DNA of 64,000 nucleotides from Streptomyces sp. NBC_00083 (GTDB taxonomy: Bacteria > Actinomycetota > Actinomycetes > Streptomycetales > Streptomycetaceae): positions 1,612,001-1,676,000 of the forward strand of contig NZ_JAPELY010000001.1 of the NCBI RefSeq assembly GCF_026343295.1. The letters run 5' to 3'. Below are positions 30,370 to 38,980 of this stretch, in pieces (position 1 is the first letter of the stretch; every line of letters begins with the position of its first letter). The position numbers and the translations under genes are program-made. Under the pieces are notes generated by a model that saw only the letters and a list, made by a program, of their open reading frames with translations, made no database searches and had not been told where the DNA came from.

Positions 30370-30705
30370 ACGGTCCGCACCCTGAAGCCGACCCCCTGGG
30401 GCTCCGCCCCAGACCCCCGTTCGCGCCTTAAGGGCGCTCGTCCTCAATCGCCGGACAGGCCGAGATGGCCCCGCCTACGCGCCCCGCCAAGGGCAACCCA
30501 CCTAGGGGCGCGGGGAACTGCGCGACCAGCCAAGCACGGTCCGCACCCTGAAGCCGACCCCCTGGGGCTCCGCCCCGGTCCCCGTTCGCGCCCGAAAGGC
30601 GCTCGTCCTCAATCGCCGGACAGGCCGAGGTGGCCCCGCCTACGCGCCCCGCCAAGGGCAACCCACCTGGGGGCGCGGGGAACTGCGCGAAACGGGCCGA
30701 GGAGG
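30370..30705 (+). repeat. Tandem intergenic repeats (about 166 bp period)
   Basis: The 408-base gap between convergent GH101 and GH35 genes holds no gene. Two nearly identical units have cores GGGGCTCCGCCCC at 30398 and 30564 (166 bases apart), each followed by CGCTCGTCCTCAATCGCCGG and a CCCGCCTACGCGCCCCGCCA segment found only in this cluster. Their similarity to one another exceeds their similarity to the copies elsewhere, which suggests local duplication. Confidence 0.8.
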
Positions 30706-30726
30706 TCCACGCCGCCCGGGGGCGGG

Positions 30727-32493
30727 TCAGGGGGTCAGGGTGGGGGGCGGGGCAGACTCCGCGCCGGCCAGTTCGAGCACCCACACCTCCGCCCCGGCCC
30801 CCAGCACCGCCCCCGGCACATAGAGCGCCTCCTGCGGCCCGACCCCCCAGTACCGGCCCACACAGAACCCGTTCACCCACACGAACCCCCGCCCCCACCC
30901 CGCCATCCCCAGCCACCCGAAGTCCGCCCCGGCGGGCACGTCGAGCCGGCCCCGGTACAGGCCCGGCACCCCCGGCCGCGCCGGCACCTCGCCGCAGGGC
31001 AGTTTCTCCACCGCCCCCGGGACGGAGAGCGCGTCCAGCCGCAAGCCCCGCGCCCGTACCCCGTGCAGATACTGCCGTTCGTGCAGCACCCCGCCGGTGA
31101 TCCCCTTCGGCTCCCCGCCGCGCGGCCCGTAGTTGACGCGCCCGAGCGACTCCACCCACAGCTCGACCGCCGCCCCGCCCGGCACCGGCTCCGCCAGCGT
31201 CGCGTCCTCGCTGTCCAGGACCCCGGCGCGCACCCCGTCGACGTACACCGTCGCCACGTCGCGCAGCCCGAGCACGCCCAGCGGGTACGGCCGGCGCCCC
31301 CCGGGCACGTCCACGCGGTAGCGGACCACGCCCCGGTCCACGTCGAGCTCCTCGAACGTGGGCGGCACCGGCGACTCGCTCTCCTCCCCGCCCAGGGTGT
31401 CCATCACCTCGGAGAGGGCGGTCCAGCCCTGCCACACCGTCGCGGCAGGACCCGTCAACCGCAGCGGTTCCGGCGGCAGTTGGGGCAGCGCCGCCGCCCC
31501 GCCCTCCTGGTACTCCGCCAGCACCTCGCGGAAGCGCCAGAACTTCTCCGTGGGCCTGCCCGCCTCGTCGATCGGCGCGTCGTAGTCGTACGACGTAGCC
31601 GTCGGCTCCAGCGCCCCCACATGCAGCGTGCCCGCCCGGTTCGCCCCCGACCAGCCCGCGAAGTTGGTGCCGCCGTGCGCCATGTAGAGGTTGACCGACG
31701 CCCCGCACTCCAAGATCTCGCGCAGGGTCGCCGCCGCGTCGGCCGCGTCCCGCACCACGTGCTCCGCACCCCAGTGGTCGAACCAGCCGCACCAGAACTC
31801 CATGCACATCAGCGGCCCCGACGGCTGGTGGCGGCGCAGGACCTCGAAGCCCTCGCGCGCCCCGCTGCCGAAGTTCGCCGTGGCGAGGACACCCGGCAGC
31901 GACCCCCCGGTCAGCATGTGGTCCTCGGGCCCGTCCGACGTGAACAGCGGCACCGTGATCCCGCAGTCGTGCAGCAGATCCGCGAGGTGACGCAGATAGC
32001 CGCGGTCGGTGCCGTAGCTGCCGTACTCGTTCTCCACCTGCACCATCAGGACGGGACCGCCCCGGTCGATCTGGCGCTCGGCGACCTGGGGGAGCAGCGC
32101 GTGGAACCACCGGTTCACATGCACCAGGTACTCGGGGTCGTCCGTGCGCGCCCGCCGTCCGAGGCGGCCCGTCAGCCAGTGCGGAAGCCCCCCGTTCTCC
32201 CACTCGGCGCAGATGTAGGGCCCCGGCCGCACGATCGCCCACAGGCCCGCGTCGTGCGCCGCGTCCAGGAACCGGCCGAGCGCCGCCACGTCCCGGTACT
32301 GGCCGAGGAACGGCTCGTGCAGGTTCCACGGCACGTACGTCTCGACACAGTTCAGGCCCATCGCCCGCAGCATCGACAGCCGGTGCCCCCACTGCGCCTC
32401 GTGCACCCGGAAGTAGTGCAGGGCGCCCGACAGGAGCCGCACCGGCCTCCCGTCGAGCAGAAAGTCCTCGTCCCCCACCGTGAAGTCGGCCAC
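30727..32493 (-). CDS. Beta-galactosidase, glycoside hydrolase family 35
   Basis: 588 residues. GH35 TIM barrel starting with LLSGALHYFRVHEAQWGHRL; acid/base E156 in QVENEYGSYGTD and nucleophile E232 in MCMEFWCGWFDHWG; the active-site loop YMAHGGTNFAGWSGAN follows. Beta domains at the C-terminus (GFVWVNGFCVGRYWGVGPQE). No signal peptide, so probably intracellular, acting on an imported beta-galactoside. It is divergent from an AraC-type regulator (128-bp gap containing the palindrome GTCCATGGAC at 32559-32568), which likely controls it. With the nearby GH101 it could form part of O-glycan use (inference). Confidence 0.92.
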   Translation of the reverse strand: MADFTVGDEDFLLDGRPVRLLSGALHYFRVHEAQWGHRLSMLRAMGLNCVETYVPWNLHEPFLGQYRDVAALGRFLDAAHDAGLWAIVRPGPYICAEWENGGLPHWLTGRLGRRARTDDPEYLVHVNRWFHALLPQVAERQIDRGGPVLMVQVENEYGSYGTDRGYLRHLADLLHDCGITVPLFTSDGPEDHMLTGGSLPGVLATANFGSGAREGFEVLRRHQPSGPLMCMEFWCGWFDHWGAEHVVRDAADAAATLREILECGASVNLYMAHGGTNFAGWSGANRAGTLHVGALEPTATSYDYDAPIDEAGRPTEKFWRFREVLAEYQEGGAAALPQLPPEPLRLTGPAATVWQGWTALSEVMDTLGGEESESPVPPTFEELDVDRGVVRYRVDVPGGRRPYPLGVLGLRDVATVYVDGVRAGVLDSEDATLAEPVPGGAAVELWVESLGRVNYGPRGGEPKGITGGVLHERQYLHGVRARGLRLDALSVPGAVEKLPCGEVPARPGVPGLYRGRLDVPAGADFGWLGMAGWGRGFVWVNGFCVGRYWGVGPQEALYVPGAVLGAGAEVWVLELAGAESAPPPTLTP

Positions 32494-32558
32494 CGGTCAG
32501 CCCCGCCCGTCTCTCTCGATCGCTACGCGGGCCACTCTCGCCCCCTGGCGCGGCACCG

Positions 32559-32568
32559 GTCCATGGAC
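32559..32568. promoter_or_regulatory. Palindrome in the GH35/araC divergent promoter region
   Basis: GTCCATGGAC is a perfect 10-bp palindrome near the middle of the 128-bp gap between the divergent GH35 and AraC-type genes; TTGGAC at 32584-32589 is a weak -35 candidate toward the regulator. Position suits an operator, but AraC proteins normally bind direct repeats, so the case is weak. Confidence 0.25.
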
Positions 32569-32621
32569 AAAGATCGGCGCTGATTGGACGCAAGGGGGAC
32601 CGGCAGAGAGCGGAAAGCGGC

Positions 32622-33509
32622 ATGTATCACACCTGGATGCGGTATTTCACCCCGAGTCCGGCCCACCATCGGCTCGGCCTGGTCTGCCTCGGCGTCGGAC
32701 TGCAGCACGGCACGCTGCCCACCGTGGGACCCCGCACCCTCGACCACCACGTCGCCGTCGTCATCGGCGCGGGGAGCGGCTGGTTCCGCGGCGCCGACGG
32801 CCGCCGGATCCCCGTCACCGCGCCCGCCCTGATCTGGCTCACCCCCGGCGTGCCCCACCACTACGGCGCCGACCCCGCCACCGGCTGGGACGAGTCGTTC
32901 GTCGACTTCGCCGGGCCCGCCACCACCACGTACACCGAACTCGGCTACATCGACCCCGACCGGCCCGTCGTCCCGCTCAGCGACACCGTCGCCGCCCGCG
33001 CCGCCGTCGGCCGCATCGCGAGGGCCGCACGCCGCGGCAACCCGCTCCTGGAGGTGGAGACCGCAGCCGCCGTCCACGAACTGCTCGTCGCGCTGCGCCG
33101 CGCCCGCGCCGACGTCGCGCCCGACGGCGACCCCGTGCTCGACGCGCTGGCCCGCGACGCCTTCCAGCCCCTGTCGGTCGCCGAACACGCCGCCCGGCAC
33201 GGCATGACCCCCGCCGAGCTGCGCACCGCGGTGCGCAGATCCGCCGGCTGCAGCCCCAAGGACTACCTCCTCGGCATCCGCCTCGGCCGCGCCAAGGAAC
33301 TCCTCGCCGCCACCGAACTGCCCGTCGCGGCCGTCGCCCGCCGGGTCGGCTACGACGACCCCGCCTACTTCTCCCGCCTGTTCACCCGGCGTGTCGGCAT
33401 CGCGCCCGTACGCTTCCGCGAGCAGCAGGGCCGGGCCGTCCCCGGTGGCTGGAGCCGGCAGATTCCGGATCCTGAACACCCGCCGACCATCGTCGGCCAT
33501 GCCACGTAA
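32622..33509 (+). CDS. AraC-family transcriptional regulator
   Basis: 295 residues. N-terminal cupin ligand-binding domain (DHHVAVVIGAGSGWFRGADG, PALIWLTPGVPHHYG) and C-terminal double helix-turn-helix, the second one strongly conserved: LPVAAVARRVGYDDPAYFSR, then LFTRRVGIAPVRFRE. Divergent from GH35 beta-galactosidase, the usual arrangement for a sugar-responsive activator. The chorismate mutase gene begins 9 bases after its stop and could be read through from it. Confidence 0.9.
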   Translation: MYHTWMRYFTPSPAHHRLGLVCLGVGLQHGTLPTVGPRTLDHHVAVVIGAGSGWFRGADGRRIPVTAPALIWLTPGVPHHYGADPATGWDESFVDFAGPATTTYTELGYIDPDRPVVPLSDTVAARAAVGRIARAARRGNPLLEVETAAAVHELLVALRRARADVAPDGDPVLDALARDAFQPLSVAEHAARHGMTPAELRTAVRRSAGCSPKDYLLGIRLGRAKELLAATELPVAAVARRVGYDDPAYFSRLFTRRVGIAPVRFREQQGRAVPGGWSRQIPDPEHPPTIVGHAT

Positions 33510-33518
33510 GCTCGACCA

Positions 33519-33821
33519 ATGACCACGATCGACCCCTCCGTGCAAGCAGAGCTCTCCCGGCTCCGCGACAGCATCGACAACATCGACGCCGCTGTCGTGC
33601 ACATGCTGGCCGAGCGCTTCAAATGCACCCAGCAGGTCGGCCACCTCAAGGCCGAGCACCGACTTCCCCCGGCCGACCCCTCCCGCGAAGCCGAACAGAT
33701 CGCCCGGCTGCGCCGCCTCGCCGAGAGCGCCAAACTCGACCCCGCCTTCGCCGAGAAGCTCCTCAACTTCATCATCGCCGAGGTCATCCGCCACCACGAG
33801 ACCATCGCCAACTCCGGCTGA
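33519..33821 (+). CDS. Chorismate mutase, AroQ class
   Basis: 100 residues, an all-helical single-domain chorismate mutase converting chorismate to prephenate for Phe/Tyr synthesis. Seen: LRDSIDNIDAAVVHMLAERF with the conserved catalytic-site Arg, then CTQQVGHLKAEHRLPPADPS and RLRRLAESAKLDPAFAEKLL. Short free-standing form as in other actinobacteria, which often need DAHP synthase as a partner for full activity. No signal peptide, so it is the cytoplasmic type. Confidence 0.9.
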   Translation: MTTIDPSVQAELSRLRDSIDNIDAAVVHMLAERFKCTQQVGHLKAEHRLPPADPSREAEQIARLRRLAESAKLDPAFAEKLLNFIIAEVIRHHETIANSG

Positions 33822-33867
33822 CCCGGCCCCACCACACCCGGCACGCCCCACCCCGCGCATCCCAGGA

Positions 33868-33892
33868 CATCGCACCGCGACCCGGTGCGATG
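33868..33892 (+). promoter_or_regulatory. Perfect inverted repeat just before the nat start
   Basis: CATCGCACCG (33868-33877) / CGGTGCGATG (33883-33892), 10 bp each with a 5-base spacer, ending 8 bases before the GTG of the arylamine N-acetyltransferase gene. No Shine-Dalgarno is visible between. Either an operator or an mRNA hairpin at the start codon; it could also end the chorismate mutase transcript. Confidence 0.45.
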
Positions 33893-33900
33893 ATCTGCCC

Positions 33901-34776
33901 GTGACGACACACCAGGTGGCGACCCACGCCCAGCCGACCGGAAGCGACATAGCCGGCTACCTCCGGCGCCTGGGCCTGGAACGGCCCCAACAGCCCACCG
34001 CCGAGGCCCTGTTCGCCCTCCACCGCGCCCAGATCGAACGCGTGGCGTACGAGAACATCGACACCTACCTCGGCCGCCCCGCGGGCATCGACGCACTCCT
34101 CTCGCTGCGCCGCGTCGCCGCCGGGCACGGCGGCTACTGCTACCAGGCCAACGGCGCCCTCGGCCTGCTCCTGCACACCCTCGGCTTCGACGTCACCCGC
34201 CACTACGCCGGCGTGCACGGCACCCCCGAAACCGAAGGCGCCCGCGGCAACCACCTGGCCCTCACCGTCCGCACCGGCGACCAGGAATGGCTCGTGGACG
34301 CGGGCCTCGGCGACGGCATCCACGAACCGCTCCCGCTGCTGACCGGCACCTACCGCCAGGGCCCCTTCACCTTCCGCATGGCCCCCTCCACCGCCGAACC
34401 CGGCGGCTGGCGCTTCCAGCACGACCCCGCCGGCGGTTTCCACCACATGGAATACGCCCCCGCGCCGACCGGCCCGACCGCGTTCGACGACGAGCACACA
34501 CGGCTCACCACCTCACCCGAGTCCGGCTACGTCAAAGCCCCCGTCGTGGCCCGCCGCGACGCCACCACCATCGACGTCCTGCGCGGCCGCATCCTGCGCC
34601 ACACCGACGCCGACGGCACCAGCGAACACGAACTCGCCACCCCCGCCGCCTGGTTCGAGGCCCTCCACGACCTCTTCCACATCGCGCCGGCCACCCTCAC
34701 CGACGACGACCGCACCGAACTGTGGGCCCGCGTCACCCGCTCCCACGAGGCATGGCTCGCCACCCGCACCTCCTGA
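33901..34776 (+). CDS. nat: Arylamine N-acetyltransferase
   Basis: 291 residues with a GTG start. Catalytic triad C80 (HGGYCYQANGAL), H118 (ARGNHLAL) and D133 (WLVDAGLGDG), all present and correctly spaced. N-terminal signature YLRRLGLERPQQPTAEALFA and IERVAYENIDTYLGRP. Transfers acetyl from acetyl-CoA to aryl amines or hydrazines; amide-forming relatives act in rifamycin-type biosynthesis, but no polyketide cluster is nearby. A terminator follows 4 bases after the stop. Confidence 0.93.
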   Translation: MTTHQVATHAQPTGSDIAGYLRRLGLERPQQPTAEALFALHRAQIERVAYENIDTYLGRPAGIDALLSLRRVAAGHGGYCYQANGALGLLLHTLGFDVTRHYAGVHGTPETEGARGNHLALTVRTGDQEWLVDAGLGDGIHEPLPLLTGTYRQGPFTFRMAPSTAEPGGWRFQHDPAGGFHHMEYAPAPTGPTAFDDEHTRLTTSPESGYVKAPVVARRDATTIDVLRGRILRHTDADGTSEHELATPAAWFEALHDLFHIAPATLTDDDRTELWARVTRSHEAWLATRTS

Positions 34777-34780
34777 GACC

Positions 34781-34805
34781 GGCCCGCCCGCACGCTGGGC
34801 GGGCC
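34781..34805 (+). terminator. Terminator after nat
   Basis: Perfect 9-bp stem GGCCCGCCC (34781-34789) / GGGCGGGCC (34797-34805) with a 7-base loop, between nat and pepN. Confidence 0.65.
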
Positions 34806-34830
34806 CGCCCGCATCGGGCAGCATGGGCCC

Positions 34831-37317
34831 ATGTCCGTACTGACGCGCGACGAAGCGCAGACCCGAGCCCTCCTCCTCGACGTCCAGCGGTATGCGATCG
34901 AGCTCGATCTCACCACCGGCGACGACACGTTCGACTCCCGCACCACCATCCACTTCACCTCCCGCGCCGCCGGGGACACCTTCGTCGAACTCAAGCCCGC
35001 CACCCTGCGCTCGGCCACCCTCGACGGCACCCCCCTCGACCCCGAGACCCTCGACGAGAACCGGCTCCCGCTGACCGCCCTCACCGCGGGACCCCACGAA
35101 CTGCACATCGACGCCGTCATGAGCTACTCCCGCACCGGCGAGGGACTGCACCGCTTCACCGACCCCGCCGACGGCGAGACGTACGTCTACACCCAGCTCT
35201 TCATGGACGACGTCCAGCGCGTCTTCGCCGCCTTCGACCAGCCCGACCTCAAGGCCCTCGTCGACCTCACCGTCACCGCCCCCGAGCCCTGGACCGTCCT
35301 CGCCAACGGCATCACCACCCAGCAGGACGACGGCCGCTGGAAAGCCGCCACCACCCCGCTGATCTCCACCTACCTCGTCGCCGTCGCCGCCGGCCCCTGG
35401 CACTCCGTCACCACCGAACACGCCGGACTCCCCTTCGGCCTGCACTGCCGCCGCTCCCTCGCCCCCCACCTCGACGCCGACGCCGACGAACTCTTCGAGA
35501 TCACCCGGCAGTGCTACGACCGCTACCACGAGAAGTTCGAGGAGCCCTACCCCTTCGACTCCTACGACCAGGCGTTCGTCCCCGAATTCAACGCCGGCGC
35601 CATGGAGAACCCCGGCCTCGTCACCTTCCGCGACGAATTCGTCTACCGCTCCGCCGTCACCGACACCCAGCGCCAGATCCGCGCCATGGTCGTCGCCCAC
35701 GAAATGGCCCACATGTGGTTCGGCGACCTCGTCACCCTCCAGTGGTGGGACGACATCTGGCTCAACGAGTCCTTCGCCGAATACATGGGCTACCAGACCC
35801 TCACCGAAGCCACCCGCTTCACCGACACCTGGGTCGAATTCGCCATCACCCGCAAGTCCTGGGGCTACGACGCCGACCAGCGGCCCTCCACCCACCCCGT
35901 CGCCCCCGCACCCGACGCCGTCCCCGACACCGCGTCCGCACTGCTCAACTTCGACGGCATCTCCTACGCCAAGGGCGCCTCCGCCCTGCGCCAACTCGTC
36001 GCCTGGCTCGGCGAGAAGGACTTCCTCGCCGGCATCAACACCCACTTCGCCCGCCACAAGTTCGCCAACGCCACCCTCGCCGACTTCATCGACTCCCTCG
36101 CCTGCGCCACCGACCGCGACGTCCACGCCTGGGCCGCGGAATGGCTCGGCACCACCGGAGTCGACACCCTCACCCCCACCGTCGCCGAGAGCGACGGAGA
36201 GTGGCACCTCACCACCACCCACCAGGGCCACCGCCCCCACCGCCTCACCGTCGGCGCCTACGACCCCGACCCGCACCACCCCCGCCACCTCGTCCTGCGC
36301 GAACGCTTCGACATCGACGTCCCGCACAGCGAACCCGTCACCCGCCCCGGCCGGCGCCCCGCCCTGCTCGTCCTCAACGACCAGGACCTCAGCTACACCA
36401 AGGTCCGCCTCGACGCCACCTCCACCGAAACCGCCCGGCACGCCCTGTCCGGCATCCCCGACGCCCTCACCCGCGCCGTCCTGTGGAACACCCTGCGCGA
36501 CATGGTCCGCGACGGCGAACTCGCGCCCGGCGCCTACCTGGAGACCGCACGCGACCACCTCGGCGAGGAGACCGACCTCGCCATCGTCCAGGGCGTCCTC
36601 ACCTTCGCCGCCACCCAGATCACCGACCGCTACCTCACCCCCACCGACCGCCCCGCCGCCCTCACCCTCCTCACCGACCTCACCCGCGACCTGATCCGCC
36701 GCACCGAGGACGGCACCCACCCCGGCCTGCGCCTCATCGCCGTACGCCACTTCATCGACGCCGCCACCCAGCCCGACACCCTGCGCGCCTGGCTCCAGGA
36801 CGGCCACGTGCCCGGCGGCCCCGAACTCGACCCCGAACTGCGCTGGCGCGTCCTGACCCGTCTCGCCGTCCTCGGCGCCACCGACGAGAACGAGATCGCC
36901 GCCCACCTCGCCGACGACCCCAGCGCCACCGGCGAAGAAGGCGCCGCCCGCTGCCGCGCCGCCCTGCCCACCCCCACCGCCAAGGAAGCCGCCTGGAACG
37001 CCATGTTCCACAGCGACACCCTCTCCAACTACCTCTTCACCGCCACCGCCCAGGGCTTCTGGCAGCCCGAACAGGCCGACCTCCTCCAGCCCTACATCGC
37101 CCGCTTCTACGAGGACACCGTCCCCTTCGCCACCCGCCGCGGCCCCGCCATGGCCCAGGCCGCCGGCCACTACGCCTTCCCACTGCCCGCCGTCGACGAG
37201 GAGACCCTGCGCCTGGGCGAGACCTGCCTGACCCACGAGGACCTCACCCCCGCCCTGCGCCGCCGCCTCGCCGACCAGGTCGACGACCTGCGCCGGGCCC
37301 TGCGCGTACGCGGCTGA
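34831..37317 (+). CDS. pepN: Aminopeptidase N (M1 family)
   Basis: 828 residues. The substrate amine-binding motif GAMEN is at 256-260; the zinc site H290-E291-x2-H294 (VVAHEMAHMWFGD) is completed by E313 (NESFAEY). N-terminal beta-saddle (EGLHRFTDPADGETYVYTQL) and a long helical C-terminal domain. Cytoplasmic (no signal), releases N-terminal residues from peptides, finishing protein turnover. Length is normal for the actinobacterial enzyme. Codons are strongly C-ending, as in the whole 31-44 kb stretch of this strand. Confidence 0.96.
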   Translation: MSVLTRDEAQTRALLLDVQRYAIELDLTTGDDTFDSRTTIHFTSRAAGDTFVELKPATLRSATLDGTPLDPETLDENRLPLTALTAGPHELHIDAVMSYSRTGEGLHRFTDPADGETYVYTQLFMDDVQRVFAAFDQPDLKALVDLTVTAPEPWTVLANGITTQQDDGRWKAATTPLISTYLVAVAAGPWHSVTTEHAGLPFGLHCRRSLAPHLDADADELFEITRQCYDRYHEKFEEPYPFDSYDQAFVPEFNAGAMENPGLVTFRDEFVYRSAVTDTQRQIRAMVVAHEMAHMWFGDLVTLQWWDDIWLNESFAEYMGYQTLTEATRFTDTWVEFAITRKSWGYDADQRPSTHPVAPAPDAVPDTASALLNFDGISYAKGASALRQLVAWLGEKDFLAGINTHFARHKFANATLADFIDSLACATDRDVHAWAAEWLGTTGVDTLTPTVAESDGEWHLTTTHQGHRPHRLTVGAYDPDPHHPRHLVLRERFDIDVPHSEPVTRPGRRPALLVLNDQDLSYTKVRLDATSTETARHALSGIPDALTRAVLWNTLRDMVRDGELAPGAYLETARDHLGEETDLAIVQGVLTFAATQITDRYLTPTDRPAALTLLTDLTRDLIRRTEDGTHPGLRLIAVRHFIDAATQPDTLRAWLQDGHVPGGPELDPELRWRVLTRLAVLGATDENEIAAHLADDPSATGEEGAARCRAALPTPTAKEAAWNAMFHSDTLSNYLFTATAQGFWQPEQADLLQPYIARFYEDTVPFATRRGPAMAQAAGHYAFPLPAVDEETLRLGETCLTHEDLTPALRRRLADQVDDLRRALRVRG

Positions 37318-37326
37318 CCCCCACAC

Positions 37327-37357
37327 GGGCCGCCCCGGACCCGGCCCGGGGCGGCCC
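37327..37357 (+). terminator. Terminator after pepN
   Basis: Perfect 12-bp stem GGGCCGCCCCGG (37327-37338) / CCGGGGCGGCCC (37346-37357) with a 7-base loop, 10 bases after the pepN stop. Confidence 0.75.
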
Positions 37358-37507
37358 GGACCCGCCATACCAGCAACCACCCGCCCCAACTCGCCCCCAC
37401 CGCAAGGCAATACCACTTTCGGGTTGAGATCGTTGTGCACAGCGGCTTCACCGGCCGACGCAGGACCACGCTGGTGAAGTCGCTGCCCACACCCCCGAAG
37501 GAACCCC

Positions 37508-38980
37508 ATGCACAGCCCGCCCCTCGCCGGAGGCACCGCAGGGCCCGCCGCCCTTCGCCCCCTCCTCGACGTCGTACTCGACGCCCTCGACCAGGGAGCG
37601 AAGACCCGGGGCGGCCCGCTGCCCGCCGGCGGACCCCGAGCCGTCGCCGACCGCGTCCACCACGCAGCCCGCGACGTACTCCCCGCCCACGGAACCGGCG
37701 CCGAAGAAGCCCTCACCACCCTCGTCCGCACCCTCGCCGAAGGCGCCGCCGACCCCGCCGAACCCCTCTGCGCCGCCCACCTCCACACCCCGCCCCTCGC
37801 CCTCGCGGCCGCCGCCGACCTCGCCGCGTCCGCCCTCAACCCCTCCCTCGACTCCTGGGACCAGGCCCCCGCCGCCTCCGCCCTCGAAGCCCTCCTCACC
37901 CGGACCATCGCCCAGGAGATCTGGCCCCACGGCGACGCCCTCATCACCACCGGCGGCACCGAGTCCAACCAACTCGCGCTCCTCCTCGCCCGCGAACACC
38001 ACGACCACGTGCAGATCGTGTGCGGCGCCCACACCCACCACTCCATCCAGCGCGCCGCCTGGCTCCTCGGCCTGCCCCGGCCCGTCGTCGTCCCCGCGCC
38101 CACCGGCACCACCGACCTCGCCGCCCTCGACGACACCCTCACCACCCTCGGCGGGCCCGCCCTCGTCGTCGCCACCGCCGGCACCACCGACACCGGCGCC
38201 ATCGACGACCTCCCCGCCATCGCCGCCCTCTGCGCCCGCCACCACGCCCGCCTCCACGTGGACGCCGCCTACGGCGGACCCCTCCTCTTCAGCGAACGCC
38301 ACCGCCCCCGGCTCGCCGGCCTCCACCACGCCGACACCGTCACCCTCGACCTGCACAAACTCGGCTGGCAACCCGTCGCCGCCGGCCTCCTCGCCGTCGC
38401 CGACCCCGACCACCTCACCCCCCTCGCGCACACCGCCGACTACCTCAACGCCGACGACGACACCCACCACGGCCTGCCCGACCTCCTCGGCCGCTCCCTG
38501 CGCACCACCCGCCGCCCCGACGCCCTCAAAATCGCCGTCACCCTGCGCGCGCTCGGCCGCGACGGCCTCGCCCACCTCGTCGACCAGGTCTGCGCCCACG
38601 CCGCCACACTCGCCCAACTCATCGAGCGCCAACCACAGTTGGAGCTCTACCGGCACCCCGCCATCTCCACCGTCCTCTTCCGCCCCCGCCACGCCCCCGA
38701 CGCCACCGTCGCCCACCTCCGCCGCACCCTGCTCACCCACGGCACCGCCGTCCTCGGCCGCGCCCACGCCGACGGCCGCCTCTGGCTCAAAGCCACCCTC
38801 CTCAACCCCCACCTCACCCCCGACGACCTCACCACCCTGCTAGCCACCACCCTCGAAGCCGCCGAAGCCGCCGCACCCCAAGCAACCGGCACCTCCGAAG
38901 CCCCCGCACCCGAAGCAGCCGCCCCACCCCGCATCACCCCACCCCCCACCCCACCCCCCACGGAAGGCGCCCCACAATGA
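37508..38980 (+). CDS. PLP-dependent lysine/ornithine/DABA decarboxylase, DesA-like
   Basis: 490 residues, group II PLP decarboxylase. GGTESNQLALLLAR (phosphate cup) lies near residue 155, HVDAAYGGPL carries the PLP-binding Asp, and K284 in TLDLHKLGWQP is the Schiff-base lysine. DesA decarboxylates lysine to cadaverine as the first step of desferrioxamine synthesis. The downstream monooxygenase overlaps by four bases. No DesC acyltransferase or DesD NIS synthetase is present on either side, and no DmdR-type iron box is visible upstream. The Pro/Ala-rich tail after residue 455 is low complexity. It may instead be an L-2,4-diaminobutyrate decarboxylase. Confidence 0.8.
   Translation: MHSPPLAGGTAGPAALRPLLDVVLDALDQGAKTRGGPLPAGGPRAVADRVHHAARDVLPAHGTGAEEALTTLVRTLAEGAADPAEPLCAAHLHTPPLALAAAADLAASALNPSLDSWDQAPAASALEALLTRTIAQEIWPHGDALITTGGTESNQLALLLAREHHDHVQIVCGAHTHHSIQRAAWLLGLPRPVVVPAPTGTTDLAALDDTLTTLGGPALVVATAGTTDTGAIDDLPAIAALCARHHARLHVDAAYGGPLLFSERHRPRLAGLHHADTVTLDLHKLGWQPVAAGLLAVADPDHLTPLAHTADYLNADDDTHHGLPDLLGRSLRTTRRPDALKIAVTLRALGRDGLAHLVDQVCAHAATLAQLIERQPQLELYRHPAISTVLFRPRHAPDATVAHLRRTLLTHGTAVLGRAHADGRLWLKATLLNPHLTPDDLTTLLATTLEAAEAAAPQATGTSEAPAPEAAAPPRITPPPTPPPTEGAPQ

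Noticed and set aside
34513..38220. A 1235-codon open frame on the minus strand opposite pepN and the DesA-like gene, with other long antisense frames across the window.
   Set aside because: Its translation is Gly/Val/Glu-rich without any domain, whereas the + strand frame reads as aminopeptidase N with an intact zinc site. Long antisense frames are a by-product of GC-rich third positions.
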